DNA from: an uncultured Bacilli bacterium
GTDB taxonomy: Bacteria > Bacillota_I > Bacilli_A > RFN20 > CAG-826
Length of the DNA: 41,387 bases
Assembly: GCA_944358985.1 (NCBI GenBank)
Contig: CALVSI010000003.1
Location: forward strand, 1 to 41,387
Direction of reading: 5' to 3'
Positions 7,723 to 15,895 of this stretch are shown here, piece after piece. Position numbers and translations under genes: made by a program. Positions within the stretch are counted from its first letter, which is position 1. Every line of letters begins with the position of its first letter. The notes under the pieces were generated by a model, which saw only the letters and a list, made by a program, of their open reading frames with translations, did not search any database and was not told the origin of the DNA.

Positions 7723-8304
7723 ATGTATGATTTAATTTTAGATTCATCAGATAAAGAACTTCTTGTCGCTGTTGCAAAAGATGAAACAATTGTTGATAAA
7801 ATTGAATATGAAGCATGGCAAAAACAATCAGAATTAATGGTTCAAGAGTTGGACAATTTATTTAAAAGAAATAATATTAATAAATTAGACATATCTTCTA
7901 TCTTGTTAACTATTGGTCCTGGTTCTTATACTGGTATCCGTATAGCGTTAACAATTGCAAAAGTCATTGCATATTCTTTAAATATTAAAATCTATCCTTT
8001 TTCTTCTTTGCAAATACTACAATTTGAAAAAAAACCTTCGATTTGCTTAATTAACGCTAGAAGTTGCAGGTCTTATATTGGAGTTTATGATGGAAATAAT
8101 ACTATTTTAAAAGATCAAGTAATGAAAAATGAAGATGTTCTTGAATATATCAAAAATCATAAAGAATATGTTATATGTGGTGACTGTGGATACTTGAATT
8201 TAGAAGGTTATAAAAATGATAAATGTTTAAATATGTTAGCATTAAAATCTTTTATAAAACCAACAGATTCGTTTCATGTAAAACCTATATATTTAAAGGA
8301 TTAA
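7723..8304 (+). CDS. tsaB: TsaB, tRNA t6A synthesis scaffold protein
   Basis: A 193-residue member of the ASKHA fold with an N-terminal DLILDSSDKELLVAV strand-turn and the conserved TIGPGSYTGIRIALTIAKVIAY block (near residues 62-85). TsaB is the inactive paralogue of TsaD and forms the TsaB-TsaD-TsaE complex. It lies between tsaE and rimI in the usual Bacillota order, with gaps of two bases on each side. An AAGGATGATGATT precedes the ATG. Confidence 0.92.
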   Translation: MYDLILDSSDKELLVAVAKDETIVDKIEYEAWQKQSELMVQELDNLFKRNNINKLDISSILLTIGPGSYTGIRIALTIAKVIAYSLNIKIYPFSSLQILQFEKKPSICLINARSCRSYIGVYDGNNTILKDQVMKNEDVLEYIKNHKEYVICGDCGYLNLEGYKNDKCLNMLALKSFIKPTDSFHVKPIYLKD

Positions 8305-8306
8305 AA

Positions 8307-8780
8307 ATGGATTTAATTTACGAAATAAAGTTATTAAATAAAAATCAAATAGAAGACGTTATCAATCTTGAAAAAAAACTTTTGCACAAAGAGAATGCAA
8401 AAGAATATATCTTATACGAAGCAAATGAAAACCCAGTGAGTTACTTCTATGTTGCGTGTAATAAAAATACTATTTTAGGATATATTGATTTTTGGATTAC
8501 TTTTGATTCAGCAACAATTTCAACATTCGCTGTTGATTTGCCATATCAAAACAATCATGTCGGAACAACTTTATTAAAAGAAATGTTTAAACAATTAATT
8601 AGACAAAATATCAAATATGTAACATTAGAAGTCCGCACATCAAACGCTCAAGCTATTAATTTATATAAAAAATTTAATTTTAAAATTGAAACAATTAAAA
8701 AGAACTATTATAAAGATGGCGAAGATGCATATTATATGGTATCGGAGGTTGATTATGTCAAAAATTATTTTAGCAATTGA
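8307..8780 (+). CDS. rimI: RimI-type ribosomal protein alanine N-acetyltransferase
   Basis: A 157-residue GNAT-fold acetyltransferase. The ATG at 8307 follows AAAGGATTAAAA and gives the standard RimI length; an upstream in-frame start at 8223 would lie inside tsaB. Recognisable parts are ISTFAVDLPYQNNHVGTTLL (acetyl-CoA loop), VTLEVRTSNAQAINLYKKFNF and a C-terminal YYKDGEDAYYM. RimI acetylates the N-terminal alanine of ribosomal protein bS18 in E. coli. In Bacillota it usually sits between tsaB and tsaD, as here. Its 3' end overlaps tsaD by 26 bases. Confidence 0.9.
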   Translation: MDLIYEIKLLNKNQIEDVINLEKKLLHKENAKEYILYEANENPVSYFYVACNKNTILGYIDFWITFDSATISTFAVDLPYQNNHVGTTLLKEMFKQLIRQNIKYVTLEVRTSNAQAINLYKKFNFKIETIKKNYYKDGEDAYYMVSEVDYVKNYFSN

Positions 8781-9771
8781 ATCAAGTTGTGATGAAACTG
8801 CATGTGCCATTATTAAAAACGGTAACCTTCTTGCTAATGTTATTTCAAGTCAAGTTGATGTACATGCAAAATATGGTGGAGTCATGCCTGAAATAGCATC
8901 CAGACTTCATAGTGAAAATATTATACCTGTAATAGATGCAGCACTAAAAAAAGCAAATTTAACTTTAAATGATATCGATGCTTTTGCCATAACGAGAGGG
9001 CCTGGATTAATTGGAGCTTTGCATGTTGGCTTGCAAGCCGCTAAAACATTAGCCTGGCTATATAATAAACCACTAATTCCTGTTCATCATTTAGCAGGAC
9101 ATATATATGCAAATAGTTTCGTTAAAGAATTTAAATTCCCGTTACTTGCTATTGTTGTAAGTGGGGGGAATACTGAATTAGTTTTAATGAATAAAGATTT
9201 AGATTTTCAAATAATTGGTCAAACAAAAGATGACGCTGTTGGTGAATGTTTTGATAAAGTAGCCCGCGTTTTGGGTTTACCATATCCTGGTGGTGTTCAT
9301 ATTGATAATCATGCAAAAAATGGCAAACACACTTATCACTTACCATCACCACTCCACGATAGTTTGTATGATTTTTCTTACAGCGGATTAAAAACTAATG
9401 TTATAAATTTAGTTCATAAATTAAGACAAAATAATGAGGAAATAAATATTGATGATATGGCTAAATCATTTCAAGATACTGCGATCGACATGATTATAGA
9501 AAAAACTAAGCATGTTTTAAAAAACTATAAAATAAATCAAATTCTTGTCGCCGGTGGTGTATCTGCTAATTCTTATTTAAGAGAAAAAATAACTCAATTA
9601 GCAAATGATAAAAACGTTGATGTAATTATCCCACCACTATGGTGTACAACTGATAATGCTGCGATGATTGCTAAAGTAGCCGATTTATTATTTGATAAAA
9701 ATGTTTTCGCACAGTTAGATTTATCTTGCGATCCTAATTGGGAAATTCAAGATTATTTAAATTTTAAATAA
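8755..9771 (+). CDS. tsaD: TsaD, tRNA threonylcarbamoyltransferase
   Basis: A 338-residue Kae1/TsaD protein. The ATG at 8755 (after ATCGGAGG) begins MSKIILAIESSCDETACAI, the family's standard start; a longer in-frame start inside rimI is rejected. It contains TRGPGLIGALHVG, the metal-binding HHLAGH, and the nucleotide loops VSGGNTEL and VAGGVSANS. It transfers threonylcarbamoyl from its adenylate to A37 of tRNA, with TsaB and TsaE. Length is normal and no residue is missing. Confidence 0.95.
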   Translation: MSKIILAIESSCDETACAIIKNGNLLANVISSQVDVHAKYGGVMPEIASRLHSENIIPVIDAALKKANLTLNDIDAFAITRGPGLIGALHVGLQAAKTLAWLYNKPLIPVHHLAGHIYANSFVKEFKFPLLAIVVSGGNTELVLMNKDLDFQIIGQTKDDAVGECFDKVARVLGLPYPGGVHIDNHAKNGKHTYHLPSPLHDSLYDFSYSGLKTNVINLVHKLRQNNEEINIDDMAKSFQDTAIDMIIEKTKHVLKNYKINQILVAGGVSANSYLREKITQLANDKNVDVIIPPLWCTTDNAAMIAKVADLLFDKNVFAQLDLSCDPNWEIQDYLNFK

Positions 9772-9818
9772 ACTTAATATTTTAAGTGTGATAAACTTTT
9801 AAAATAGAGGAGAATTTT

Positions 9819-11198
9819 ATGGAATATTTAAAAATTGATAACGACATTTTATTTAAAAAAGTACAAAACCATGAAGATGTAACTAATGTTTTGCTAAATG
9901 GTTGGGTTAGAACAAATCGCGACAACGGCTCTATTGGTTTTATTGAATTTAATGACGGAACATATTTTTTAAATATTCAATTGGTTTATGCCGCTGATCA
10001 TTTAAACGATAAATATAATATGCTAAAAGCAATTAAAACCGGCGAGGCAATTTCAGTTAAAGGAAAAGTTGTCTTAACTCCAGAAAACAAACAACCATTT
10101 GAAATTCATGTTGATGATATAAATATACTAGGTGAAGTTAGTGACGATTATCCTTTGCAAAAGAAAAGACATAGTTTTGAATTTTTAAGAGATATTGCTC
10201 ATTTAAGACCAAGAGCTAATACTTTCTATGCTTTATATCGCGTACGTTCTATTTTATCTATGGCTATTCATGAATTTTTTCAAAGTCATAACTTTGTTTA
10301 TGTTCATACGCCAATAATAACCGCTAACGACTGCGAAGGAGCGGGGCAAGTTTTTGATGTAGTTACCAAAGGCAAAGATCCTAATGCTTTTTTTAAAAAA
10401 GCAGTAAATTTAACTGTTTCTGGTCAATTGCATGTTGAACCATTTGCTTTGTCCTATAAAAAAGTTTATACATTTGGTCCAACTTTCCGTGCTGAAAATT
10501 CTAACACCACTCGTCATGCCGCGGAATTTTGGATGATTGAACCAGAAATTGCTTTTGCAGACTTGCACGATGATATGAATCTTATCGAAGAATGTATTAA
10601 ATTTTGTATAAAATATGTTATGGATAAATGTCCAAACGAAATGAATTTCTTTAATATAATGATAGATAAGACTTTATTTGAAAGATTGAATCATGTTTTA
10701 AATAGCGAATTTAAAATAATTACATATACCGCTGCGATTGACTTATTAACTAAAGCAGTTAAAGAAGGTCATAAATTTGAAAACAGCGATATTAAATGGG
10801 GTATGGATTTACAAAGTGAACACGAACGTTATATTACCGAACAAGTATTCAATGCGCCAACTTTTTTGATTGACTATCCAAAAGAGATCAAAGCTTTTTA
10901 TATGAGATTAAATGATGATGGTAAAACTGTTGCTGCTTGCGATTTGCTCGTTCCTTATGTCGGCGAGTTAGTTGGTGGTTCTCAGCGTGAAGAAAGATAT
11001 GATTATTTAAAAAATCGCATGGACGAACTTAATTTATCTGAAGGTTTACAATGGTATCTTGATACAAGAAAATTTGGAGGATGCAAACACGCAGGATTTG
11101 GTATTGGATTTGATCGATTATTAATGTATTTAACTGGTATGAATAATATTCGTGATGTTCAACCTTACCCACGTACCGCAAATAGTATAAAATATTAG
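9819..11198 (+). CDS. asnS: asparaginyl-tRNA synthetase
   Basis: A 459-residue class IIb synthetase. An N-terminal OB-fold (LLNGWVRTNRDNGSIGFIEF) is followed by the catalytic core with motif 2 (GPTFRAENSNTTRHAAEFWMIEPE) and motif 3 (GFGIGFDRLLMYLTG). The NTTRH and MIEPE wording is AsnRS-type rather than AspRS. It charges tRNA-Asn directly. GatCAB downstream is therefore expected to serve mainly Glu-tRNA-Gln amidation. Its own promoter is suggested by an extended -10 (TGATAAACT near 9789) and GAGGAG before the ATG. Confidence 0.95.
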   Translation: MEYLKIDNDILFKKVQNHEDVTNVLLNGWVRTNRDNGSIGFIEFNDGTYFLNIQLVYAADHLNDKYNMLKAIKTGEAISVKGKVVLTPENKQPFEIHVDDINILGEVSDDYPLQKKRHSFEFLRDIAHLRPRANTFYALYRVRSILSMAIHEFFQSHNFVYVHTPIITANDCEGAGQVFDVVTKGKDPNAFFKKAVNLTVSGQLHVEPFALSYKKVYTFGPTFRAENSNTTRHAAEFWMIEPEIAFADLHDDMNLIEECIKFCIKYVMDKCPNEMNFFNIMIDKTLFERLNHVLNSEFKIITYTAAIDLLTKAVKEGHKFENSDIKWGMDLQSEHERYITEQVFNAPTFLIDYPKEIKAFYMRLNDDGKTVAACDLLVPYVGELVGGSQREERYDYLKNRMDELNLSEGLQWYLDTRKFGGCKHAGFGIGFDRLLMYLTGMNNIRDVQPYPRTANSIKY

Positions 11199-11199
11199 T

Positions 11200-11316
11200 A
11201 TGGACGAAAATCAAAAGAAACTTCTATCTAAAAAACGCATATATTATTTTCTAATAATTTTTAATATTTTATTAGTTGCATATATTGTTTTTCAAATTAT
11301 TTATTTGATTATATAA
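11200..11316 (+). CDS. 38-residue single-helix membrane peptide
   Basis: A small reading frame starts one base after the asnS stop. The peptide begins MDENQKKLLSKKRIYY and continues as an unbroken hydrophobic helix to its end. Such a polar, basic N-terminus plus one helix gives a Type II (N-in) topology. Its position is consistent with translational re-initiation after asnS; no separate Shine-Dalgarno is seen. Function is unknown and coding status is plausible but unproven. Confidence 0.5.
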   Translation: MDENQKKLLSKKRIYYFLIIFNILLVAYIVFQIIYLII

Positions 11317-11467
11317 AATTGTGATATTTTCATTTTAATAATCTAATATATATACTTTTGATTTGCACAATTTTTATTTAAATAGAAAAATAAACATGTT
11401 TTTTTATACAGAAATGTAAAAACTGTATAAATAAACAACACTTTTAATAAAAATGTTGAATAAGTTC

Positions 11468-11495
11468 TTGATATCATATTTTTAAAGCCTATAAT
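11468..11495 (+). promoter_or_regulatory. promoter of the Ser-rich surface protein gene
   Basis: TTGATA (11468-11473) and TATAAT (11490-11495) are spaced by 16 bases. Seven bases (TGAAACC) separate the -10 box from the ATG at 11503, so the transcript should begin at or beside the start codon. No Shine-Dalgarno is present. Confidence 0.75.
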
Positions 11496-11502
11496 TGAAA
11501 CC

Positions 11503-13071
11503 ATGAAAAAGAAGGCAATAATCATTACTTCTGCTCTGACCGTGGCGGTTGTATGCATAGGATTAGTATCAGGTCACTTCATTTACAAAGCGTTAAATAG
11601 CGAATCAAGTCAAACTAGTTCAAGTTCAACAACTAGTTCGTCAAGCCAAACAAGTTCGAGCTCATCTAGTCAAACTAGTTCAGGCACTACTAGTCAAAAT
11701 AATTCTAAAATTAATTTTAATTTTGAAAACAACAATGATTATGGAAATATAATTTTTGAAAATAAAGATTATCAAATAGGTGATATGTTTAGTTTTGAAG
11801 TAGAGGAAAAAACTAATAATAACAAACTAACATATATCGAATTTGAAAATCAAAAATATGTAACCAATAGTGACAACTATTTTACTTTCCAAATTTTGGA
11901 TACGCAAATCGATATAGTAACACATTATCAAGTTGAAAATAATAATAGTGAATTAGTGGATATTTCATTCACTAACAATTATGGTGTGGCACTTACTAGT
12001 CCAAGTGTTTCATCACAAGGAAAAGTTAACATTAATTCTTTTGTAAAAATTGATTGTTCATTAGATAGTAATTTGCTAATCGAAAGTTTATTTTTAAACG
12101 AAGAATATAATATAACTAAAAATTTAAATAACGAATATGAATTTAAAGCTTTTACTCCTAAAATCGATGTAACCACCATTACCAAAGTATTAGCAAACGA
12201 AAATACTGATCAAACTTACATAAAATTCTTAAATTATGTAAATAATAGACAAATTGAAAATATTGATTTTTCAAGTGTGGAAGTTTTAAACAATTTCACA
12301 CCTATTGAAATAGCAAGAATTTCACTTTATTTGTTAAATAAAGAATCTAATTTCTACACCCTTAGTTTTAATAAAGCTGTCAGCAGTGTCTTATTTATAA
12401 CTAATACACAAAAAACAAACTCAATTCATATTAAAAATCTAAACAAAATTTTTAAAGAAAACATTGCCGTCGGCGATCAATTAAAAATGGCAGAAAGATT
12501 TGTTTATAATGATAGTTTTATTAAACATTATCAGGTCAGTGGCGATAGTGTTATTGATAATCAATCCGCAAATTACAATAGTCAGTCTTTTAAAGAATAC
12601 AATCAAGAACAATATATTAATAATTTTGGAATCAGCATTTATGATACTTTCCACTACAAACTTAACGATGAATATTCACTCGCTGATAAAGTTACTATTG
12701 ATGATATGTCTTTTGAAAATTCAATCGTTAAGGAAAATAACAATTATGTTATAACTTTAAATTTGTCTCCACAAAGTGCTGATGATTATGGAAAATATAT
12801 GATGACAACAACAAATTTTGAAGGTGCACCAAGTATTGCTTATCAAACATCTGCACCGACATTCAAATCGATTGGAGTTAAAATTGTCGTGGATTCTTCC
12901 TTGATGATGAAAGAATACATCTCAAGAGAAAATTATGATATTAATACACAATTCTTCGCGGTTAATACTTTAAGTTATTCAAAATGTCAAATTTATTATG
13001 ATGAATTATCTTTTCCAACTTTTAATGATAAAGTTGATTATAGTTCTATATTTGACAATATAACCTTATAA
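11503..13071 (+). CDS. surface protein with Ser/Thr-rich linker, unknown function
   Basis: A 522-residue protein. A basic start and one hydrophobic helix (about 5-30) form a signal anchor without a lipobox cysteine. A low-complexity Ser/Thr/Gln linker (35-65) follows, then a large Asn-rich extracellular region with predicted beta character. No catalytic motif is recognised. The start codon has a strong promoter immediately before it and no Shine-Dalgarno. The last six bases overlap the 3' end of the minus-strand gene at 13066. Similar low-complexity stalks occur in the protease lipoprotein at 786, suggesting a shared style of surface display. Confidence 0.75.
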   Translation: MKKKAIIITSALTVAVVCIGLVSGHFIYKALNSESSQTSSSSTTSSSSQTSSSSSSQTSSGTTSQNNSKINFNFENNNDYGNIIFENKDYQIGDMFSFEVEEKTNNNKLTYIEFENQKYVTNSDNYFTFQILDTQIDIVTHYQVENNNSELVDISFTNNYGVALTSPSVSSQGKVNINSFVKIDCSLDSNLLIESLFLNEEYNITKNLNNEYEFKAFTPKIDVTTITKVLANENTDQTYIKFLNYVNNRQIENIDFSSVEVLNNFTPIEIARISLYLLNKESNFYTLSFNKAVSSVLFITNTQKTNSIHIKNLNKIFKENIAVGDQLKMAERFVYNDSFIKHYQVSGDSVIDNQSANYNSQSFKEYNQEQYINNFGISIYDTFHYKLNDEYSLADKVTIDDMSFENSIVKENNNYVITLNLSPQSADDYGKYMMTTTNFEGAPSIAYQTSAPTFKSIGVKIVVDSSLMMKEYISRENYDINTQFFAVNTLSYSKCQIYYDELSFPTFNDKVDYSSIFDNITL

Positions 13072-13875
13072 ATTAGTTTTATTATCATTATTGGTACTGC
13101 TATTATTTATATTAGTAATGTCTGTAGTTTGATTTTGTGAACTATTATTATTTTGAATATTATTATTAATCGTATTCATCATTTGATTGATTCTTGCTTG
13201 ATTTATTGCTTGTTGATTAGCTCTAACTTGCTGCATATTTTCTTCATTCAAATTGAAAGTCTCTAAATTCTTGTCATAAATTGAACTACTTAATTTATAC
13301 ATTTTTATTGTTCTTGCAATCAAAGCTTGTAAATCAATTAAATACCATATAGCACCCACTAAAAATATAGGAACAAAGAAATAAGAAAATAATGCCTCAA
13401 CTTCAAAATGCGGTTCGTTAAGAAGAGGTGGCCAACTACTAATAATTTCTACTCCAAAGAAATTAACATGTTCCGCATTATCAAAATCAAACAAAAATAA
13501 TAATGTCGTAAATCCTTGTTTTTGATAATCAAAAATATTGTAGTTAAAATCATTTACACTTTGTGCGATAAATAGCAAAATAAAAGCAAAAATTAAAATT
13601 ATAAGCGGAATATACGCGGTTTTGAAAAAATATCGCCAGTTTTTCTTTCTTGCAACATTTAAAAATTCTTTCTTATTTGTTACCACTCTTGTGATGACTA
13701 TATCATGCATCATCGTGTCCATTTTTTTACCTTGATGTTTCATGATTCTAGTAATAAGAAGGCCTAGATAACCTGCGACCACAAATAAGAAAATTAGCAC
13801 AAAACATAATGCAATAATTACTCTTTTATCTGTTTCACTTAATGCAATCAAAATATTATTTATCATCTTCATCAT
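13066..13875 (-). CDS. membrane protein with Asn/Gln-rich tail, unknown function
   Basis: A 269-residue protein with three clear hydrophobic segments (about 18-40, 84-108 and 163-190) and a basic loop between the first two. A C-terminal tail from about residue 210 is dominated by Asn, Gln, Ser and Thr and looks disordered. It is the last gene of a three-gene minus-strand operon and overlaps the preceding gene by 20 bases, so translation is coupled. Its stop overlaps the convergent gene at 11503. No family was recognised. Confidence 0.7.
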   Translation of the reverse strand: MMKMINNILIALSETDKRVIIALCFVLIFLFVVAGYLGLLITRIMKHQGKKMDTMMHDIVITRVVTNKKEFLNVARKKNWRYFFKTAYIPLIILIFAFILLFIAQSVNDFNYNIFDYQKQGFTTLLFLFDFDNAEHVNFFGVEIISSWPPLLNEPHFEVEALFSYFFVPIFLVGAIWYLIDLQALIARTIKMYKLSSSIYDKNLETFNLNEENMQQVRANQQAINQARINQMMNTINNNIQNNNSSQNQTTDITNINNSSTNNDNKTNL

Positions 13876-14440
13876 ATCCTTCTATTGTAACGCCACTATC
13901 GTCGTCATCTTCATCATATGATTCGTCATTGTAAGATGTATGGCTATTATCTTTTGTTGATTCAATAGATATTTCTTCAATATGTTTATTAATATCGTCT
14001 TCTATAAGTCTATCTTGGATAATATTATCTTCATGTTCAGGTTCTTCTCCTGGTTCTAAAATATTTATTGTTTTTTCTTGAACATCAGGTTGGTTTTTTA
14101 TTGTTGAGTTTTCAATTGTGCTTGTTAATTCTGGATATTTATTTTCTTCATGTTGTTCAATTATCACATTGCTAACAACTTCTTTAGTAACAGGAGGTTC
14201 TTGTTTTTGCAAAGCACCAATTGGATCCATCAAAATTTCCATGCGTTTTTTTGCTTCGATATCTTCTTTTAAATCGCCTACAATACTTTCTCCTTTAAAA
14301 AACAAAATTAAACCTTTTATTGATAAAAATATAAAAGAAAATAAAGAAAACACAAAATATATTGCTAATCCGACAATTAGCAATGGAAATGTAACTACGT
14401 ATAATATTCCTTTTAAAAATGTTTTAAAAAAATTTGCCAT
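13856..14440 (-). CDS. membrane protein with long acidic tail, unknown function
   Basis: A 194-residue protein. The N-terminus has a hydrophobic hairpin (about 10-47, LYVVTFPLLIVGLAIYFVFS then FIFLSIKGLILFF). A long soluble, Glu/Asp-rich tail ends in runs such as DEDDDD. It begins three bases after the stop of the upstream gene and overlaps the downstream one by 20 bases, placing it in the middle of a tight operon. No Shine-Dalgarno is visible, consistent with coupling. The acidic tail is presumably cytoplasmic. No function is proposed. Confidence 0.68.
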   Translation of the reverse strand: MANFFKTFLKGILYVVTFPLLIVGLAIYFVFSLFSFIFLSIKGLILFFKGESIVGDLKEDIEAKKRMEILMDPIGALQKQEPPVTKEVVSNVIIEQHEENKYPELTSTIENSTIKNQPDVQEKTINILEPGEEPEHEDNIIQDRLIEDDINKHIEEISIESTKDNSHTSYNDESYDEDDDDSGVTIEGYDEDDK

Positions 14441-14443
14441 ATC

Positions 14444-15358
14444 TTATGAGTTTATTTTATCTTTTTTTATTCTTATTAACAATTGATAGTTAATAAGATA
14501 ATCAAATACGCTTATAAAAGTGAATCCATCTAAAACCAATAATGATTTTTCTTTATCCATGTATTGGTACAACGATAGAAATATAAATATATTAATAGCC
14601 AGTGCACTTAAATAAATAACAGAATAAATTTTAGGATTTTTAATAATTTGATAAATGATGTAATCAAGAAAAAATATCATGGATATAATCATCATAAGAT
14701 ATGCAAAATCTAAATAATAAAAACATAGAATGGTTTTTAAAATTAAAAAGAACGCACCAAAAACGATGTCTAGATAAATATATTCATCATTAATTTTAAT
14801 ATCATATTTAAATTTAATTAATTCGTCTTTAATAATTAAAAAAGATAACAAAGCTTGAATAAAAGAAAATATAAATAAAATACTTGGTACAATTAAATTG
14901 AAATATTCAAATGTTGTTAAAAATAACAATTGCTGTAAAGTATTTAATACATCTTGCCCATAAAAATAATTAATAAACGGAATAGCAAGATAATTAAAAA
15001 GTAAATTAATTATTGCCGGAACAATTATAAGAAATATTTTTGGAAATTTTATCTTAACAAAAATTGAAAAACAAAAGCCACTTAACAAGGCTGGAAAAAC
15101 ATAAAACAAAGTATTAATAGGATCATATATTGTTACTAAATAGCATAAAAGCAATGAACAAATTATGTATAATGGGTAATATCTTTTTTTACAATAAAGA
15201 CCTACTAAAACGGATGTGAGAGGTAATATTAATATTAAAACGATAGCCAAATACCATAAAAAACATGTTAATAGTGTGACTACAACATTTATCGCACTCA
15301 TCAGCGCCATGAATGTCATATTTTGAATCGGTGTTTCTTTTTTTTGAAAAAAATTCAT
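14444..15358 (-). CDS. polytopic membrane protein, YybS/ECF S-component-like
   Basis: A 304-residue, very hydrophobic protein with eight or so helices. The N-terminus (IQNMTFMALMSAINVVVTL, then LILPLTSVLVGLYCKKRYYPLYI) resembles DUF2232/YybS and ECF S-component folds, which share this opening. The match is weak and the substrate cannot be read. It is the first gene of the minus-strand operon and diverges from the thioredoxin-like lipoprotein gene with 53 bases between starts. No Shine-Dalgarno is seen. An AT-rich -10-like element (TAATATAAAT) lies within ten bases of the ATG. Confidence 0.6.
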   Translation of the reverse strand: MNFFQKKETPIQNMTFMALMSAINVVVTLLTCFLWYLAIVLILILPLTSVLVGLYCKKRYYPLYIICSLLLCYLVTIYDPINTLFYVFPALLSGFCFSIFVKIKFPKIFLIIVPAIINLLFNYLAIPFINYFYGQDVLNTLQQLLFLTTFEYFNLIVPSILFIFSFIQALLSFLIIKDELIKFKYDIKINDEYIYLDIVFGAFFLILKTILCFYYLDFAYLMMIISMIFFLDYIIYQIIKNPKIYSVIYLSALAINIFIFLSLYQYMDKEKSLLVLDGFTFISVFDYLINYQLLIRIKKDKINS

Positions 15359-15411
15359 ACATTTATATTAACATTTTTAGATAAAATCTGCTTTTAAACC
15401 TATTAGTAATT

Positions 15412-15852
15412 ATGAAAAAGATTTTAATGAAATTGTTTTTTATAATTCAAGTGCCTATATTTTTGATTTCTTGTAGTGCTAGTAACAATAGTTCAACGAT
15501 TGCAAATTATGAATACGATATGGTTGCAAATCTACATTTAGATTTTAAAAACATTTTTAATGTTGATAAAAAAGAATATTACGTTTATTTCTATTCTAAA
15601 AATTGTTTGCATTGTCTTTTATTAAAAAATGAAATAATTCCTTTAGCATTAAAAAAAGATAATTTATTTTTTGTTGAATATGTGGATGAAATACCAATAG
15701 GAAGCAATGTTATTGCCACTATTGGAGTAACTTCTATAGATGAATTTTTTATTGTGGGAACACCAACCCTTATTTATATAAATGACCAAAGAGTAGAAAT
15801 TAACACCTGTGACGAGGATATAATTTTGTCATTATTAAAAGGCGATACTTAA
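15412..15852 (+). CDS. thioredoxin-fold lipoprotein
   Basis: A 146-residue protein. The signal peptide ends in LISC with the lipidated Cys at 21. A thioredoxin-like domain carries a CLHC redox pair (Cys65, Cys68) after YYVYFYSKN, and a GTPTLIYIN segment that supplies the usual cis-Pro. It probably acts as a membrane-tethered thiol oxidoreductase outside the membrane. No partner such as CcdA or DsbD is next to it. The start lacks a Shine-Dalgarno; a TATTAG sits five bases before the ATG, so a leaderless transcript is possible. Confidence 0.8.
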   Translation: MKKILMKLFFIIQVPIFLISCSASNNSSTIANYEYDMVANLHLDFKNIFNVDKKEYYVYFYSKNCLHCLLLKNEIIPLALKKDNLFFVEYVDEIPIGSNVIATIGVTSIDEFFIVGTPTLIYINDQRVEINTCDEDIILSLLKGDT

Positions 15853-15881
15853 TTGAAAAACACCAAGAAAAATGCTATTAT
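15853..15881 (+). promoter_or_regulatory. promoter of pcrA
   Basis: TTGAAA (15853-15858) and TATTAT (15876-15881) are separated by the ideal 17 bases. The -35 box begins directly after the stop of the previous gene. Transcription would start near 15888, leaving a leader of about 7 bases without Shine-Dalgarno before the ATG at 15896. Confidence 0.7.
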
Positions 15882-15895
15882 ATTGCTTGCAATAT

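Noticed and set aside
8686-8754. Longer N-terminus for TsaD
   Set aside because: It lies inside rimI, and the family start MSKIILAIESSCDE has its own Shine-Dalgarno.
15872-15895. Upstream ATG of pcrA giving an 8-residue longer N-terminus
   Set aside because: It lies within the -35/-10 spacer of a good promoter and before the predicted transcript start.
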